A stretch of DNA of 64,000 bases from Apostichopus japonicus (lineage: Eukaryota; Echinodermata; Holothuroidea; Aspidochirotida; Stichopodidae): the NCBI RefSeq assembly GCF_037975245.1, contig NC_092577.1, positions 31,397,898 through 31,461,897 on the forward strand, given 5' to 3'. Made by a program: the position numbers and the translations under genes. Below the pieces are notes generated by a model. The model did no database searches. It had not been told where the DNA came from and saw nothing but the letters and a program-made list of their open reading frames with translations. How positions within the stretch are numbered: the first letter of the stretch is position 1; each line of letters opens with the position of its first letter. Below, one piece after another: positions 10,732 through 22,300 of the stretch.

Positions 10732-13178
10732 CTAAAAGAAAAGGCAAAATGCAAATCAGGCAATCAATGCAATCAGGATCAAGTTTTTTGTGGCTTGCAT
10801 GTTGAAAGGCATGTTCAATGGAAGTACAGAAATTGGGTCAATTGAGGCAATTTTAGACCAATAGGCCTCCCAGGAGCAGCGAACGAAAATGATTTACTAC
10901 TGAGTGAAGAGGTTTGTGTACAAGTGACAAAAACGTCCGGCTACGATAGCAAAAAATCTACATGGTCATGATATGGAAAATTCATGGTGCCTCCAACTTG
11001 CCAGCTATCCGGTGACAGGTAGCGATTAGCTAGTGGTAACTTCTATAGATCTGGACTTAGAGAGCATATTTTTTGGTTATTTAGTGTGTAAGTCAATGGG
11101 GCTTTTAACAGGCATATATGCTGTTTTTCACAACAACTATTTGCAACGTTACTATCCCTTGTATGAAGAAGTTTGTGCTATAGGCTTTCATAGTTATGTG
11201 TGCTTTCAAATATCATAACAATAGGCTTTGTTCACACACATTCCGACAAAATAATATACATTCATAATTTCTTTGTGGCAAACTTTTTGACGACATGCTT
11301 CAGTTATTTTTTTGTGTTGCGTTCATACATCGTCCAAATTAGCCATTGAATTAAGCTTGAGCATCGACATTGCGTACAAAACTAATGGACATTGCGTACA
11401 AAAATATTTCCATACTGCAGTGGTAAAGAGATAGGAACTAACAGGGGTTGGGCTGACTGCCCTTTAGTCGTTGAGTAAAAAGAAAAAAATCTTTGTTCAA
11501 ACTGAATAACAGTTATGAATAAAATTGCATTGCTTAACTTTTAATGGTTACTTACAGTACGACAGGGGTTCATAAAAGTTGTTAGCAAGTAGAGTTAGGT
11601 CTTTTGGGGGACATGTTCTTGTGTTGTTGAGATCAATAAGTATTATTTTCTACAAAATTTAAGGGGCTCACTAAAATCAGCTATTTATATGCAGTATATC
11701 TATTCCTGCATTTTCTCTCACTTTTTTTCGCACTGTTAATGTTGAATTCCGACATTCACATCGTATGCATAGCCCATAGCATTTCCATAGACATTGTATT
11801 ATAAGGGAGTTGTTTACCATACAGTGTATGCTTTTGCATGATGTCTAGGCCAGCCTATATGTAACTAGTCTACGTCCGGCAAACTTTTCAGATTTCAGAA
11901 TTTGACAGTAATTTTGTTGTTGTATAATTGTACTTAGAAAACAAAGCTTTGGTGTTGATACCAATTTACCATTTTATCTATTTGGTGGAACAGACCCCAA
12001 TTAAATGCAAATGGCCTTAAATAACTATTAGTTATTTAACGCAATTTGAATTTGATGTATACAACTACTACTGTACTGTTCCCATCCACTGGACAACCTC
12101 CACAGCAGATTTTGTTTGTCCGAACAGAAATTTAGTTTGTTATTCTGACTACCCGACACCCATTAAAAATTTGCCCTGACAGGTATCGTACAACCACTAC
12201 AAATTCTCACTGGTTTTTGTAATAATAATTTCCTGATGTGATGTTCATACAGGTACTCAACTGTCATAGAAATGAAAAATCACATATTTTCGACAACTGG
12301 AGTTGCAGAGGACAATTTGAAATAGCGGGAATGCTTGGTAGTTATGACTTTCTACTATACAATACAGTACTGTATGTTTTTGCGGCAGTTACAAGAAACG
12401 TCACATTTAATAAGTGAGAGGGCATTAAATGTGACGTGGGCCAGTAAATATCTTCCTAAAATTGGTCAGAAATTGCTATATATAGTAGATCACCTATATA
12501 CACCCAGAAATTGCTTTATATACTACTGTAGATCACCTATGATACACCAGCCAGCCTGCAAAGTGTATAATTTATATATAACTGCATCAGTTACACTGTT
12601 CTAAGTTTGAAGTCAATGTCTGGTGTCTGCTATGGATACCGTACAACAATTTGAACATTAATGGACTGTAATGAATGTGATACATTTTGTATTCCACAGA
12701 GCCATGTGCCTAATCATACATAGTGATGATATACATTACATGGTATGGATTATTTCCAATGTACAAATCAATATAATCGTTCGTTCCTGCAATGAAACTG
12801 AAAGGAGAAGTAACAATTTCAGGATCAAAACCTACTATATATACTACAATATGGTGTAAGTAACAGCTTTTGAACATCAGTGTGACAAACTAGAATCAGA
12901 AAATATATATGATAATTGATATGATAATGATTTGATAATTAATGTGGGTGACCACCTCATGTTGTTATCTCGGGTTTCCAGGATCGCCAAATGCCCAAAC
13001 TAATGTCTATATCTGTAGGTGAGAATACACTGTAGTTGTGAACGATAACAATGTTGACTTACTTTCAAGCAGATTCAACACAGAGAATACCAAAGACGTA
13101 TAAATATACTAGTTACTAATTAACTGGCCTAGGCTAAGCCAACCTACTGTAGTCACTCTTACTTCTTAGTAAGGGTAA
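10732..13178. other. Upstream region or 5' intron of the CD20-like gene
   Basis: No coding exon recognised. At 13099-13108 a minus-strand TATATTTATA box precedes a short stretch ending in TTGAAA|GTAAGT (donor at 13057-13062), so a non-coding first exon near 13063-13080 is possible. A perfect 14-bp hairpin is at 12398-12437 and a small tandem duplication (AGAAATTGCT...GATCACCTAT, twice) at about 12468-12545. Confidence 0.5.
12398..12437. repeat. Perfect 14-bp inverted repeat with 12-nt loop
   Basis: The arms are ACGTCACATTTAAT and ATTAAATGTGACGT, exactly complementary, separated by AAGTGAGAGGGC. Confidence 0.9.
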
Positions 13179-13520
13179 ATCTCACTGCTAAGCCTACTTT
13201 GAAAGTTTACCTTTGTTATGCATGCGATCGACAAAAATTCTGATGTTGGTAACTGTATTTCAACTGGAAACCAAAACGAAATCTCTGGTAATATGTCTTG
13301 CCACTTTTGTAAGTATCAGCAATTAGTGAGGCAAAACTTTGTTGAACTTTCATTCCCTTCTGAACGTTGAGTAACCGCTTACGGGAGTCCGGATGTACTA
13401 TCACTCAGTCATCGCTATGAACAATTGCGTTTCACGGAACAAAACAGATCACTGTGAAATCTATCTATAGTGGTATGAATCAAATGACGTCATCACTGTG
13501 CAGCGCTATTCACATGCAAT
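13179..13520. repeat. Diverged duplicated segment, copy 2 (partner 1-450)
   Basis: It matches 1-450 in order along its length with small indels. On the minus strand a conserved block ends at AAG|GTAAAC near 13211 and would make a plausible 5' UTR exon of the CD20-like gene. A CRE palindrome lies about 270 bases upstream of that edge. Confidence 0.7.
13485..13492. promoter_or_regulatory. CRE palindrome TGACGTCA, conserved between duplicates
   Basis: Same position relative to copy 1 (244-251), followed in both copies by TGTGCAGCGC. Confidence 0.4.
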
Positions 13521-13659
13521 ATACAAATAATATACTAACTTGGGGGGTGATGAGGGCAGGCATTAACTTTGATAAGGGTTATATATGTTTCTAGTGGAGG
13601 TGCTTATAGGTGTTTTGAAAGCAAGGAAAGTGATAGTCATAGTTCTAAAATTATCAGGA

Positions 13660-14400
13660 GGCATATTTTAGGGATAAGCTGAATATTGTCTCTACAAATA
13701 CTAGAAGTATTCGTAAACATTTTGCTGAATTTTCTGTCTTCTTGAGGATCTGAAACCTGATGTGTTTGGTATCACAGAATCTTTACCTTTAAGGTAGGAC
13801 ATTGACTATAGTGCTGAGGTTTCTTACACAGGGTATGTTCTGTATCGTCATGACAGGAGGGATACTCATTATGGTATTGGCGGGGAGTTTTACTGTATGT
13901 TAGGGATGACATTGTAAGTGTTGAGAAGTCTCAGTTGCAATTAGGTTCTTTTGTAAATTCTGTCTGGTGCGAGTTGTCCACAGACAACTCCAAGAGGTCC
14001 AGTGATATGTCATAACTATTGGTGTTATGTACCGTTCTCATAACAGCAGCGAAGAGATATATCTTGCTGTTTGATTCAATTAGAAAGCCTGCTAAAGGTG
14101 ATGTTGTTATTGGGCGACTTTAGTTTTCCTGACATTAATTGGATAGACGGTTCCAGTAGTAGGAAGGGTAGTGACTTTCTATAGATGTTGTGCAAGATTG
14201 CTTTTTACATCAGCGTGTTACTTTCCCTACTAGGTGGATAACATTCTGGATCTTGTCTTGAGTTCTGATCCAAGCAATGTTGTTGATTTGACGGGTCTAG
14301 GAAAACTAGGAACTAGCCGCGATCATGATGACTATAACTTGCACAGTTCTATTATTGATAATCTCTTCAGCACATGTGGGAAAGTTTGACCCGCGGCTGA
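13660..14400 (+). pseudogene. Decayed non-LTR (CR1/L2-like) endonuclease domain
   Basis: Plus-strand fragments in shifting frames follow the order of an APE-type endonuclease domain: KLNIVSTNTRSIRKHF, then EDLKPDVFGITES (catalytic Glu region), GVMYRSHNSS, a FSFPDINW block (usually GDFNFPDINW), DNILDLVLSSDP and finally SRDHDDYN (usually SDH). At least three frameshifts and several stops are present. Reverse transcriptase does not follow. Confidence 0.8.
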
Positions 14401-15393
14401 GGCCATATCGATCGAGGATTTGAATTTCCCACATTATAACGCATCCTGTATGGGAACCTAAAAGGAAAAAAAAAACATGAAATATATATTTACAGTTACA
14501 CTTTTCGGAGTTTGTATATATAAGACCAAGCCTATTAGTGAAAGAATAATGACTGAGATGGACAATCTAGGCTTGATGTATCAGACGTTTCTCTGGTTTT
14601 AGTTCGAATATATCCCATGACTATTCTGGTAGTGCATGTGTGTTACCAAAGTATAGATACATAAACGGGCCTGTGGACAATGCATAAAAAAGTCCGATGT
14701 GGCCCGCAAGATCAATACCTTGCCCTGCAGTCCTGCTAGTATACTGGATCATGTGAGATGAATTTATATAGAAATACAAAAAAAATGTAATTGTAGAAAG
14801 TGCTCTGTTTGGCTTTATATACATTCCATCAGTGTCACAGATAACAGCATGAAAATTGAAGGGGAAAAAAGGGAAAAGAAAAATATTTACATTATATGGT
14901 TTTGCGATGATAAACTACAACTTCATTGGCTACAACTTCAAAATGGGATTAAAAGTTCAAGACAAGAAAACTTTATACGGTACGATTTAAAAGTTATGCA
15001 TGGTGTCCTAATTATTATGAAGAAATATACAAATATAGGAGAAAACATTTCAGAATCTCCATGCATAACAAAATTGAAAGAATTGCTAAACACTCTAATT
15101 TATTTTGAGACAAAACTGATGATATCTAATTTTTTTATTACAATCAACATACAAATCGAAGGATACGCCGTTCAAATTCGGCAAGCGATGGAAGCAAATA
15201 TTGTGTAGAATCTTTCACAGTCGTACATAGAGAAAGAGCGCCACCACATGTATCATCTAAGACCAACCATCGCGGGGCAGCGCGCAATGGTTACGGTGTA
15301 TAGAGTTTGTCAAACAAAGGGATTTATCATAAAATTCTTAGTTTCATATTTCATATTATTTGACTATTAGGAAGCAGCCAAATGGTTGTAACC
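14401..15393. other. AT-rich stretch, no recognised gene
   Basis: A 119-codon plus frame at 14849-15208 is rich in Ile, Lys and Asn and has no family resemblance, so I do not call it. The rest is AT-rich with no repeat I recognise. Confidence 0.5.
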
Positions 15394-15401
15394 ATCTAGA
15401 C

Positions 15402-15766
15402 CAGTGTGGGCAACCTACGGCCCGCGGGCCACATGCGGCCCGCCAGTGATTTCTTTTGCGGCCCGTGAGATGTCTCAAGAAAAAAAATCAATCTATTTTA
15501 CATCATCACAAAAAAACGAGCTAGCTGCTTAGAATTTATCGGCACTAATGATGCTGTCAGGTAGGCCTATTATCCCCATTAATTATCAACTGTACTGAAT
15601 TGACATTATGTGTTTGTGAATACAGATTAAGTACACACACCTATTACTTGAAAGTCCTCGGAATCAAAGGTTTGAAATCAACTGCAGGTCGTTGGTTAGG
15701 TGCGGCCCAGTCAATTTTTCACCCCATATATCTGGCCCATTCATTCAAAAAGGTTGCCCACCCCTG
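15402..15766. mobile_element. Non-autonomous hAT element with 8-bp target duplication
   Basis: The ends are CAGTGTGGGCAACC and GGTTGCCCACCCCTG (inverted, with one indel). ATCTAGAC flanks both sides exactly (15394-15401 and 15767-15774), the 8-bp duplication of hAT transposition. The GGCCCGCGGGCC palindrome follows the left end. At 365 bp it codes for nothing and must have been moved by a transposase made elsewhere. Confidence 0.93.
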
Positions 15767-16014
15767 ATCTAGACGATGCCCTGATGACGTCAGCTTCTTC
15801 ATTCAGACCTAATCAATTATTTTACGAATTCTTACATATAAAAGTATAACCATGTTCGTTTCTTTTTATATAAACAACTTCAAACTTTGCCGACACCATT
15901 TTTCCTTGAGAAAAGTGTAATACATTATATGAGGCGATAAAAGTTTCATATTATGATTTGCAGGTGTTAATGAAGAAGAGACTTAATGGTCCGTGTACGG
16001 TAGACCATGGAGCT

Positions 16015-16367
16015 CAAGGGCGTAGGAACCGGGGGGGCTGGGGCGGAAGTGGGGCGGAAGTATCATTCCGCCCCCCCCCCCCCCGCTTCGCAAGTCAGAA
16101 AACCCCTTTTTCATTTCCAAATGAGAAAAAAATCTCATTTGGAGCACCAAATTGCATCTAAGGCCAGGTTAAAATGCAAAATTATTTACAAAATAGAGTG
16201 GGTGTTGAAGTGTGCTATATTACACCAAATTGCATCTGAGGCCACCTGGAAATGCAAAAAATTTCCAAAGGGTAGGGGGACACCCCCTCCCCTTAGACCC
16301 CTCCCCCAGGCCGGCCATCAGTCTTCAGCCCCCCCCCCCCACTCAAAAGTACCTTCCTACGCCACTG
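16015..16367 (+). mobile_element. hAT-type MITE, family A (CAAGGGCGTAGGAACC end), copy 1
   Basis: The left end CAAGGGCGTAGGAACC and right end CTTCCTACGCCACTG are inverted repeats. ATGGAGCT is duplicated at 16007-16014 and 16368-16375. The inside has G-rich and C-rich tracts (CATTCCGCC then a poly-C run), the CATTTCCAAATGAGAAAA hairpin, and the shared module GGTAGGGGGACACC / CCCCTCCCCTTAGACC. Related copies are at 37722-38066 (opposite strand) and 62234-62578. Confidence 0.93.
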
Positions 16368-16396
16368 ATGGAGCTATAATCTGTTTATAGCTCCAT
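16368..16396. repeat. Palindrome split by the MITE insertion
   Basis: Without the MITE the site reads as a hairpin with arms CCATGGAGCTATAA and TTATAGCTCCATGG around a short loop. The MITE sits in the left arm. Similar CATGGAG..CTCCATG hairpins occur at 50298-50320 and 56374-56397. Confidence 0.8.
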
Positions 16397-16612
16397 GGGT
16401 AGACTAAGTAGTCCAGTCACTTTGATATATGAGCCTCTGATGTTTGAAAGGTCATTTCGATTAAAAGCCCTAAGCTGTAACAGAAATTAAAACCAGTGCT
16501 GATGTATATAAAGCAGTGGTCTATAAACAGGTCCATAAACCATATCATAATTAAATCTATATGTTTGCAGTCATCCTTTTTCAGTGTACAACTTCCGACC
16601 TCAATTCGGGTC

Positions 16613-19360
16613 TTATTCGTAATCTGTCGGATCTGGTAGATGCAAAGAGCTGTACGTATCGTGCCTAGCACGAGACTGTGGATCAAGATCAGCATACGTC
16701 TCTGTGTCTCGTCGAACTGGACGTGCATTCACATATTCTGAATCGACAGCGCTGTTTCTATGGGAACCCGAGGAGGATAGCGCCGAGTCCGATTCCGACG
16801 TAATCTCGGTGCTTTCCTCGACGATGTCGTCATCTCCGGTGGATTCGTAGACTATCGTTGGAACCTCCGAAACTCTATTGGGAACTTCTCCGCTGTCGTA
16901 ATAATTGACCTCTGACACGGTACGCGGTCGCTCTAAAAATGATTCTCTTCGGTTCCCTTGTGCAGGCCTTCGCGTTGACCTCCAGCTTAGAAAAGCGCAA
17001 AATGCTATCGTACAAAGAGCCACAGTGACTTGAAAAGTGATAAGAACGGCTACTGCGACAGGCACACGTGTACATGTAACGGTTTCACTGGCTTCGTATC
17101 CCTCAATGTCGGTCTTATCAAACGGACTACTTGTAGTTTTCATCGGCGAGGAAGCTTCATCAGACGTTAACATGTCTCCACTTGTGGTGACGAAGTTCAT
17201 TTCCGGTATCTGATGGCATGGACAAGATACGCGTAAATCCACTGACGTCACAGAAGGGTCCTCCATATACTGCGCTTTTACACAGTGATATGTACCTTGA
17301 TCTGACGCTTCCACGCGCGCGATAGACAATGTGCCATTCTTCGATTTGGTGAATCTGTTCATACTAGATACTTCAACCCACTGTCCAGAAGGTGACAACC
17401 ATTTTGTTTCGTAATCGGATAAGTAGTTGCGAAGCGGTGCTAAGATAGATACCGGACATTCTAGTTGGACTAGCTCGCCTACCATAACTATGCGGACCTC
17501 GTCAGGTTGAAAGCTGTCATTGAATAAATGCAAGTCATCTCCGTCAGGTTTTTGGAAATTGGTAAAAGTTGTCTCGTCATAAACTCGTTCTGGATCTGCA
17601 GTTGACATATCATCCAAAATAGGTGTAGGATACTTGCCTAGCAACCCACCTCTCAGAGGTGCGCGCATTGGTTTTGCATCGGACGCAACGTGTATTGATG
17701 ATGTCTCCACTTGAGAGTCGACACCATTTAGATTAGATGTCATAACATTAGATTCGCGACTCTCATATGGAGGAGTTATTGGAACGCTGGGTTCTTCAGG
17801 TTGGGTACTTAATAGCCAGTTCTGCTGGTTGCTAGGCAACGTGACCTCATATTCACCGTGCCTCTCTGTTATCACAGGATGGTCTTCTAGTATACGTCTG
17901 TCGTTATTTGGAAATTTTGTAACCGTCTGAATTGTATTGGGCATGGAAGAATCATTCAAGGGACGAACCACATTAGAAAGTGTGACGTCACTGCGGTCCC
18001 TAACAACTTCATCAGGGACCGTCTGCGATTGTAAGTTCTTATTCATCGTGTCGCTATCAGCTTTAGAAGCAGTTTCCGTTAAGGTTGATGACGTCACCTG
18101 TTGTCCCTCTTCATTTGGCTTGTTTGTATACGATAAGTCCGTGGTGACGTTGTCATCTGTCACCGTTGGTTTTGCTTGTTTTTCATTTGACTTTGGAATA
18201 ATGGTGGCGGTCGACGCAACTGCATTTTCCTTTTCAATTCTCGTGGTGCCTTCCCTCGCTACCGATATGTCCACTGTACCGCTTGTAGCTGCATATTGTG
18301 ACCATATTTCTGTTCTACTACTCAAGGGTACAGCAATGGAAGTTCTTGGATCAGACATTGATGTCGATGCCGACGTCATGATGCCCGGTGACGACATTAT
18401 TGCATCATGAGCAGTGATTTGTTGAATGTTGGCCGTTGCCGTGGTTACTTCAATGTCACTAGATACACTCTCGTAGCTGTTGCTGTCAAATCCGTCACAC
18501 CGCAACTGTTTTCTTATCGAACCAAGCAGTCTTCCCGTCATTCTTAGCGGCTGTGAACATTCTCCAGATTTCCTGTATGAATCGTCATCACCCTGTGCAG
18601 CACGGTACCATTGTCTCAGAAACTCCAAACTACAATCACAATACAAAGGATTACCTCTCAAACTCAGGTCTTCGAGATCGGTTAACGTCCCGAGAAATTC
18701 CGGAAGTGACGCGATTTTATTATAAGCCAATGACAGTGTTTGTAAGCTGACAAGAGTAGTGAAGGATCCATAATAAACTGTATGAATTTTGTTCGAATCT
18801 AAATCCAAGGTCACCAAACTAGTGACGTGTGCAAACGCATCCGGGTACACCACTTGGATGGCATTATGATGAAGCTTTAAAATTTTCAGGTTCGGCAATA
18901 ATCGGAATGTCCCGGGCTGTATGTCGCTGATCCTATTTCTCGACAAAATCAAGGATCTTAAATTAAGTAGTCCTTCGAATACTCCTGCTCGTAATATCTC
19001 CAGTCTATTGTTACGCAAATCTAACGTCTGCAGATATCGTAACCCTTGGAACGCCCAAGGAGACAAAACTTGGATGGAATTCGACTTAAGGTCCAATGTG
19101 TTTAGATTTGGAAAGCTTTGAAAGGCCAGTGGACCGACAGTTGTTATGTTATTTATAGAGAGATCCAACGTCCTCGTTCTCTCTATACAACATGGCTTTG
19201 GTATGCATGTTAATGAGATTCCGGTACAAGAAAACCTCAACTGGGACGGCACATAGTTACACTCAAGTCCACAAGGTCTGATGAAGAAACTAGTGGTTGG
19301 ACCAATCAGAAGAAGACATCTCACGATGACGTCGAATGACGTCACAGTTACTCGTGCCAT
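16613..19360 (-). CDS. LRR-Ig single-pass receptor with ITAM-like tail (intronless ORF)
   Basis: A 915-residue protein in one exon. An acceptor (TTTCTTGATAG) ends 9 bases before the ATG, so an intron lies in the 5' UTR. Domains by residue: signal peptide 1-27; LRRNT cysteine cap 30-58; about seven 24-residue LRRs 64-230 with LxxLxLxxNxI spacing; LRRCT cap 237-289 (NPLYCDC, Cys 241/243/268/288); Ser/Thr-rich stalk about 290-620; one Ig domain about 625-712 (Cys 635 and 693, Trp 654, DQGTYHC); TM 766-792; 122-residue cytoplasmic tail. The tail has Y876-V-N (Grb2-type site) and YADL (889) plus YSSL (903), ten residues between the motifs, within ITAM spacing. LRR+Ig architecture recalls LINGO, AMIGO and LRIG proteins, but the long stalk and tail differ, so orthology is not claimed. 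It is likely a cell-surface adhesion or recognition receptor. No AATAAA was found close downstream. Confidence 0.9.
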   Translation of the reverse strand: MARVTVTSFDVIVRCLLLIGPTTSFFIRPCGLECNYVPSQLRFSCTGISLTCIPKPCCIERTRTLDLSINNITTVGPLAFQSFPNLNTLDLKSNSIQVLSPWAFQGLRYLQTLDLRNNRLEILRAGVFEGLLNLRSLILSRNRISDIQPGTFRLLPNLKILKLHHNAIQVVYPDAFAHVTSLVTLDLDSNKIHTVYYGSFTTLVSLQTLSLAYNKIASLPEFLGTLTDLEDLSLRGNPLYCDCSLEFLRQWYRAAQGDDDSYRKSGECSQPLRMTGRLLGSIRKQLRCDGFDSNSYESVSSDIEVTTATANIQQITAHDAIMSSPGIMTSASTSMSDPRTSIAVPLSSRTEIWSQYAATSGTVDISVAREGTTRIEKENAVASTATIIPKSNEKQAKPTVTDDNVTTDLSYTNKPNEEGQQVTSSTLTETASKADSDTMNKNLQSQTVPDEVVRDRSDVTLSNVVRPLNDSSMPNTIQTVTKFPNNDRRILEDHPVITERHGEYEVTLPSNQQNWLLSTQPEEPSVPITPPYESRESNVMTSNLNGVDSQVETSSIHVASDAKPMRAPLRGGLLGKYPTPILDDMSTADPERVYDETTFTNFQKPDGDDLHLFNDSFQPDEVRIVMVGELVQLECPVSILAPLRNYLSDYETKWLSPSGQWVEVSSMNRFTKSKNGTLSIARVEASDQGTYHCVKAQYMEDPSVTSVDLRVSCPCHQIPEMNFVTTSGDMLTSDEASSPMKTTSSPFDKTDIEGYEASETVTCTRVPVAVAVLITFQVTVALCTIAFCAFLSWRSTRRPAQGNRRESFLERPRTVSEVNYYDSGEVPNRVSEVPTIVYESTGDDDIVEESTEITSESDSALSSSGSHRNSAVDSEYVNARPVRRDTETYADLDPQSRARHDTYSSLHLPDPTDYE

Positions 19361-19371
19361 GATCTTTACCT

Positions 19372-22300
19372 ATCAAGAAAACGAAGGAAAAAAAGGAGAA
19401 GTGGATAAATTTAGATTGTAGCATTGACATCATCATCAATTAAAATGAATTACAATTGCGATAAGTCCCCACTGACGTAACTAAAGCTCAGTTGTCACGT
19501 CACTTCGTTAATATTCATCAGGTGAACTCCTTAAGGTCACAATTAGGCATAAATTGAAACGATTTATAAAACTTTCTATACGTCTTTCTTACGGGTGGGT
19601 GGAGGGGGGAGATGATAAGTCTGAAAGTAATGAAAATATCCGTGATTAGTGGTGTTCTTTTGTGTGAAAATAATCTAAAAGCCTTTCCTAATTTTGGTCC
19701 ATTGTAATATAATGTAGCGTAATACTCGACAGGTTTCATATAAAATCCCCCCCCCCCCCCCAAAAAAAAACCCAAGTTGATGTTTAAACGCGAAAACGGA
19801 AACTTTTGATGACGAAAATCATGCTGTATTGGGCAGGCATATCCTCTTTGCTTATTATGTAGATTTGCACCGATTCATGGATTTGCTTATATGCTTATCA
19901 AGTTTCAAAGTCATTGGTCATGCACAGAACAGTGATATGCCTTATATTTATATCATTGCCTCCAACACCAAACATGCTCGGCCTATATACTTCACCGGAG
20001 AAATAAATATCTGTCGGTATTAGGTTTATTCATGATCGGATGTAAACAATCCGTAGCTTATATGGAAACAAACTGAAGTTAGGTCGAAGCTCCTGCAATC
20101 CCCCCCCCTCCCCCACCACCTCCACCTCCACGGAGGACCCCCCCCCCTCTTTCCTATAGAGACAGAAAATTTACGGGCATAGAAATAACCACAACGTCGT
20201 GAAACAAAATACTCACTAAAGTTAATCAAGCAACCATAAAATACAGTTAACTTAACGAACCCGCTGGATTGTTTCCCTTTTTTCTTCTCTTAGAAGGGAC
20301 AGGTTTTATGTGTACTTATAGATATTGTGGTGAGCCCTTCACCCAAACTCTCCCAATCCCCTCCCCCAATTTCACCCACAACCCCCCGCTCTTCACTGGC
20401 CGTCTAACCGTCTTTTTATATTGCTTAAAGGGTGTGAAGACTCGCGCAAAAAGAAACGTCTAATGCCGGTAATCTGGCCTAGTTTCGAATGAGGTGTAAC
20501 AGAAGTGTTAGACACCACCATCGACCCCAGAAAATACACACACAGCTTGCTACCGTCGGTAATTAGACACTAGAGTACAGTCAGTACATACAGCTGTGGT
20601 CAATACCCACAACACAGTGTACATAGCAGCGTGGTCATCTCAGGTCTAGATAAAAGATAACAAGGTATCATGTTTCATCACTGTTTGCATTTTGTAGCGA
20701 CAAGAGAAAAACTTCACTTGCAAGCAACAGAAAGTTAACTTTTTCACAGGGCGGCACGCAGTTTGTGGCGAGTCTTCAATGCCTTTAACATTCTCACTTT
20801 TGAGCTATATCCAAAGTTCCATTTAGCATATTATTGTGATAGTCATTATCTCCACATCGTCTATTAAACTCCCTCGTTGGTTATTTACAGGAAGTGCTAA
20901 TCGAAATAAATTAAACGGACTTCCAGGTATGATTCCATGATATCCGAAAAACAGTTACTAATTATACATAACCATAATTACCTTAATTAACTAATTATAC
21001 ATGAATGTTATCAAGGTAATGTTGCCAGTCTGTCTCAAGGATACATAACTAGTTTAATTTCAGCTTGAACGATGCTTTTCTGGAAGATGTATAACGATTC
21101 AGCGTAGAGGACGATTGGTGGGGAGGGGTGGGGGAGGGGAAGGGAGGGCTGGGCTAGGGAGTGAGTGACGAACTGGCGATGGAGGTGCAGCAGCATGTTA
21201 GGAGGGACACCATTCATTTAACTTAAGGAGGGACACAATACCCATGTCTTGTGAGGTTTGTATACATGATGTTGGTATATATGTTGAAGAGGGGGCAGTA
21301 GTCCCCATGTCCGTGTGCCTCGTCCTGGCTAAGGACCTGCACGGGGCAAAGGAGGGGGTAGGCAAAGAACATCAAAGACACATAACGTCATGTTTGATTT
21401 AAGACGTGATTGTTATATAACATAGAGAAGGAAACCACTTTGCTTATTGACAGCGAAAACTACTTTATTTTACAGTTACATTTATCAAAGTTTTTATATC
21501 CATATATAAGGACCCATACAGGCGATTATGATTCCACTCAGTATACACTTTTTTTTTTCTTCTTTTTTGGCGAGCCTGAGATAACTTCAGCAAGACTTAG
21601 CCGAGCATTACTCAAAATTAGGTTGTTATTAAGCAAGATTCTTCTTTAATTAAGGTGGTTCCACAAAAAAGAATGTTAATTAAATTCAGGGGTGGTATAC
21701 CAGGGTTCCAAAACGAAGGGTGGGATATCAGTTGGAAGGTTAAAGGCGACTCCGATCTATGGGGTCGGGGGGTGAGATGTAAGACGGAAAAGGGCACATG
21801 CCGAGGCACATGTATATAATGTATAAATTCGGATTTATAATAAAGTCTAAAACGCAAAGTTGAACTGCTTTTAATTTCTGTGTGGAGATTTACCCCACCC
21901 GGACAGCTTTACCCCTAGGATCCTCGCCTGAATTAATTAGAGGCTGATAGCGATTCTAAAAAAAACTTTTACTTTTCGGTGTTGATTACAAGCGAAAAGC
22001 GAACCGGATTTTTTTTTTAAGTTTTTGAAGAAAAAATAAGCTCAAAATGTTTCCATTAATGTTTTTTAATAAACAAGCTCTGTTATAGAGCCCCACACTT
22101 TCAAAGTAAAATATGTAGCTCACATAGGAAGCCCTAGGGGCGAGATCAGTTTGATTACTAAAATTTTGCCCTCATAGGGAGAAACTTTCGGTTGTTGTAC
22201 GCGAATATTTAAATACAAAAAGGTTTGTTTCATATTTAACCCAGATATCGGACACGGGTGAGAGGCCATTTGCCCTGAAACAAAACTTGTGACGTCTCAA

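Noticed and set aside
14849-15208. 119-codon plus-strand frame
   Set aside because: Composition matches AT-rich background, with no motif or splice context.
16007-16390. Plus-strand frames over 15958-16390 and 62144-62675
   Set aside because: They are conceptual translations of non-coding family A MITEs; the copies have frameshifts and poly-C runs of different length.
17937-18410. 157-codon plus-strand frame
   Set aside because: It is the antisense shadow of the Ser/Thr-rich stalk of the LRR-Ig gene.
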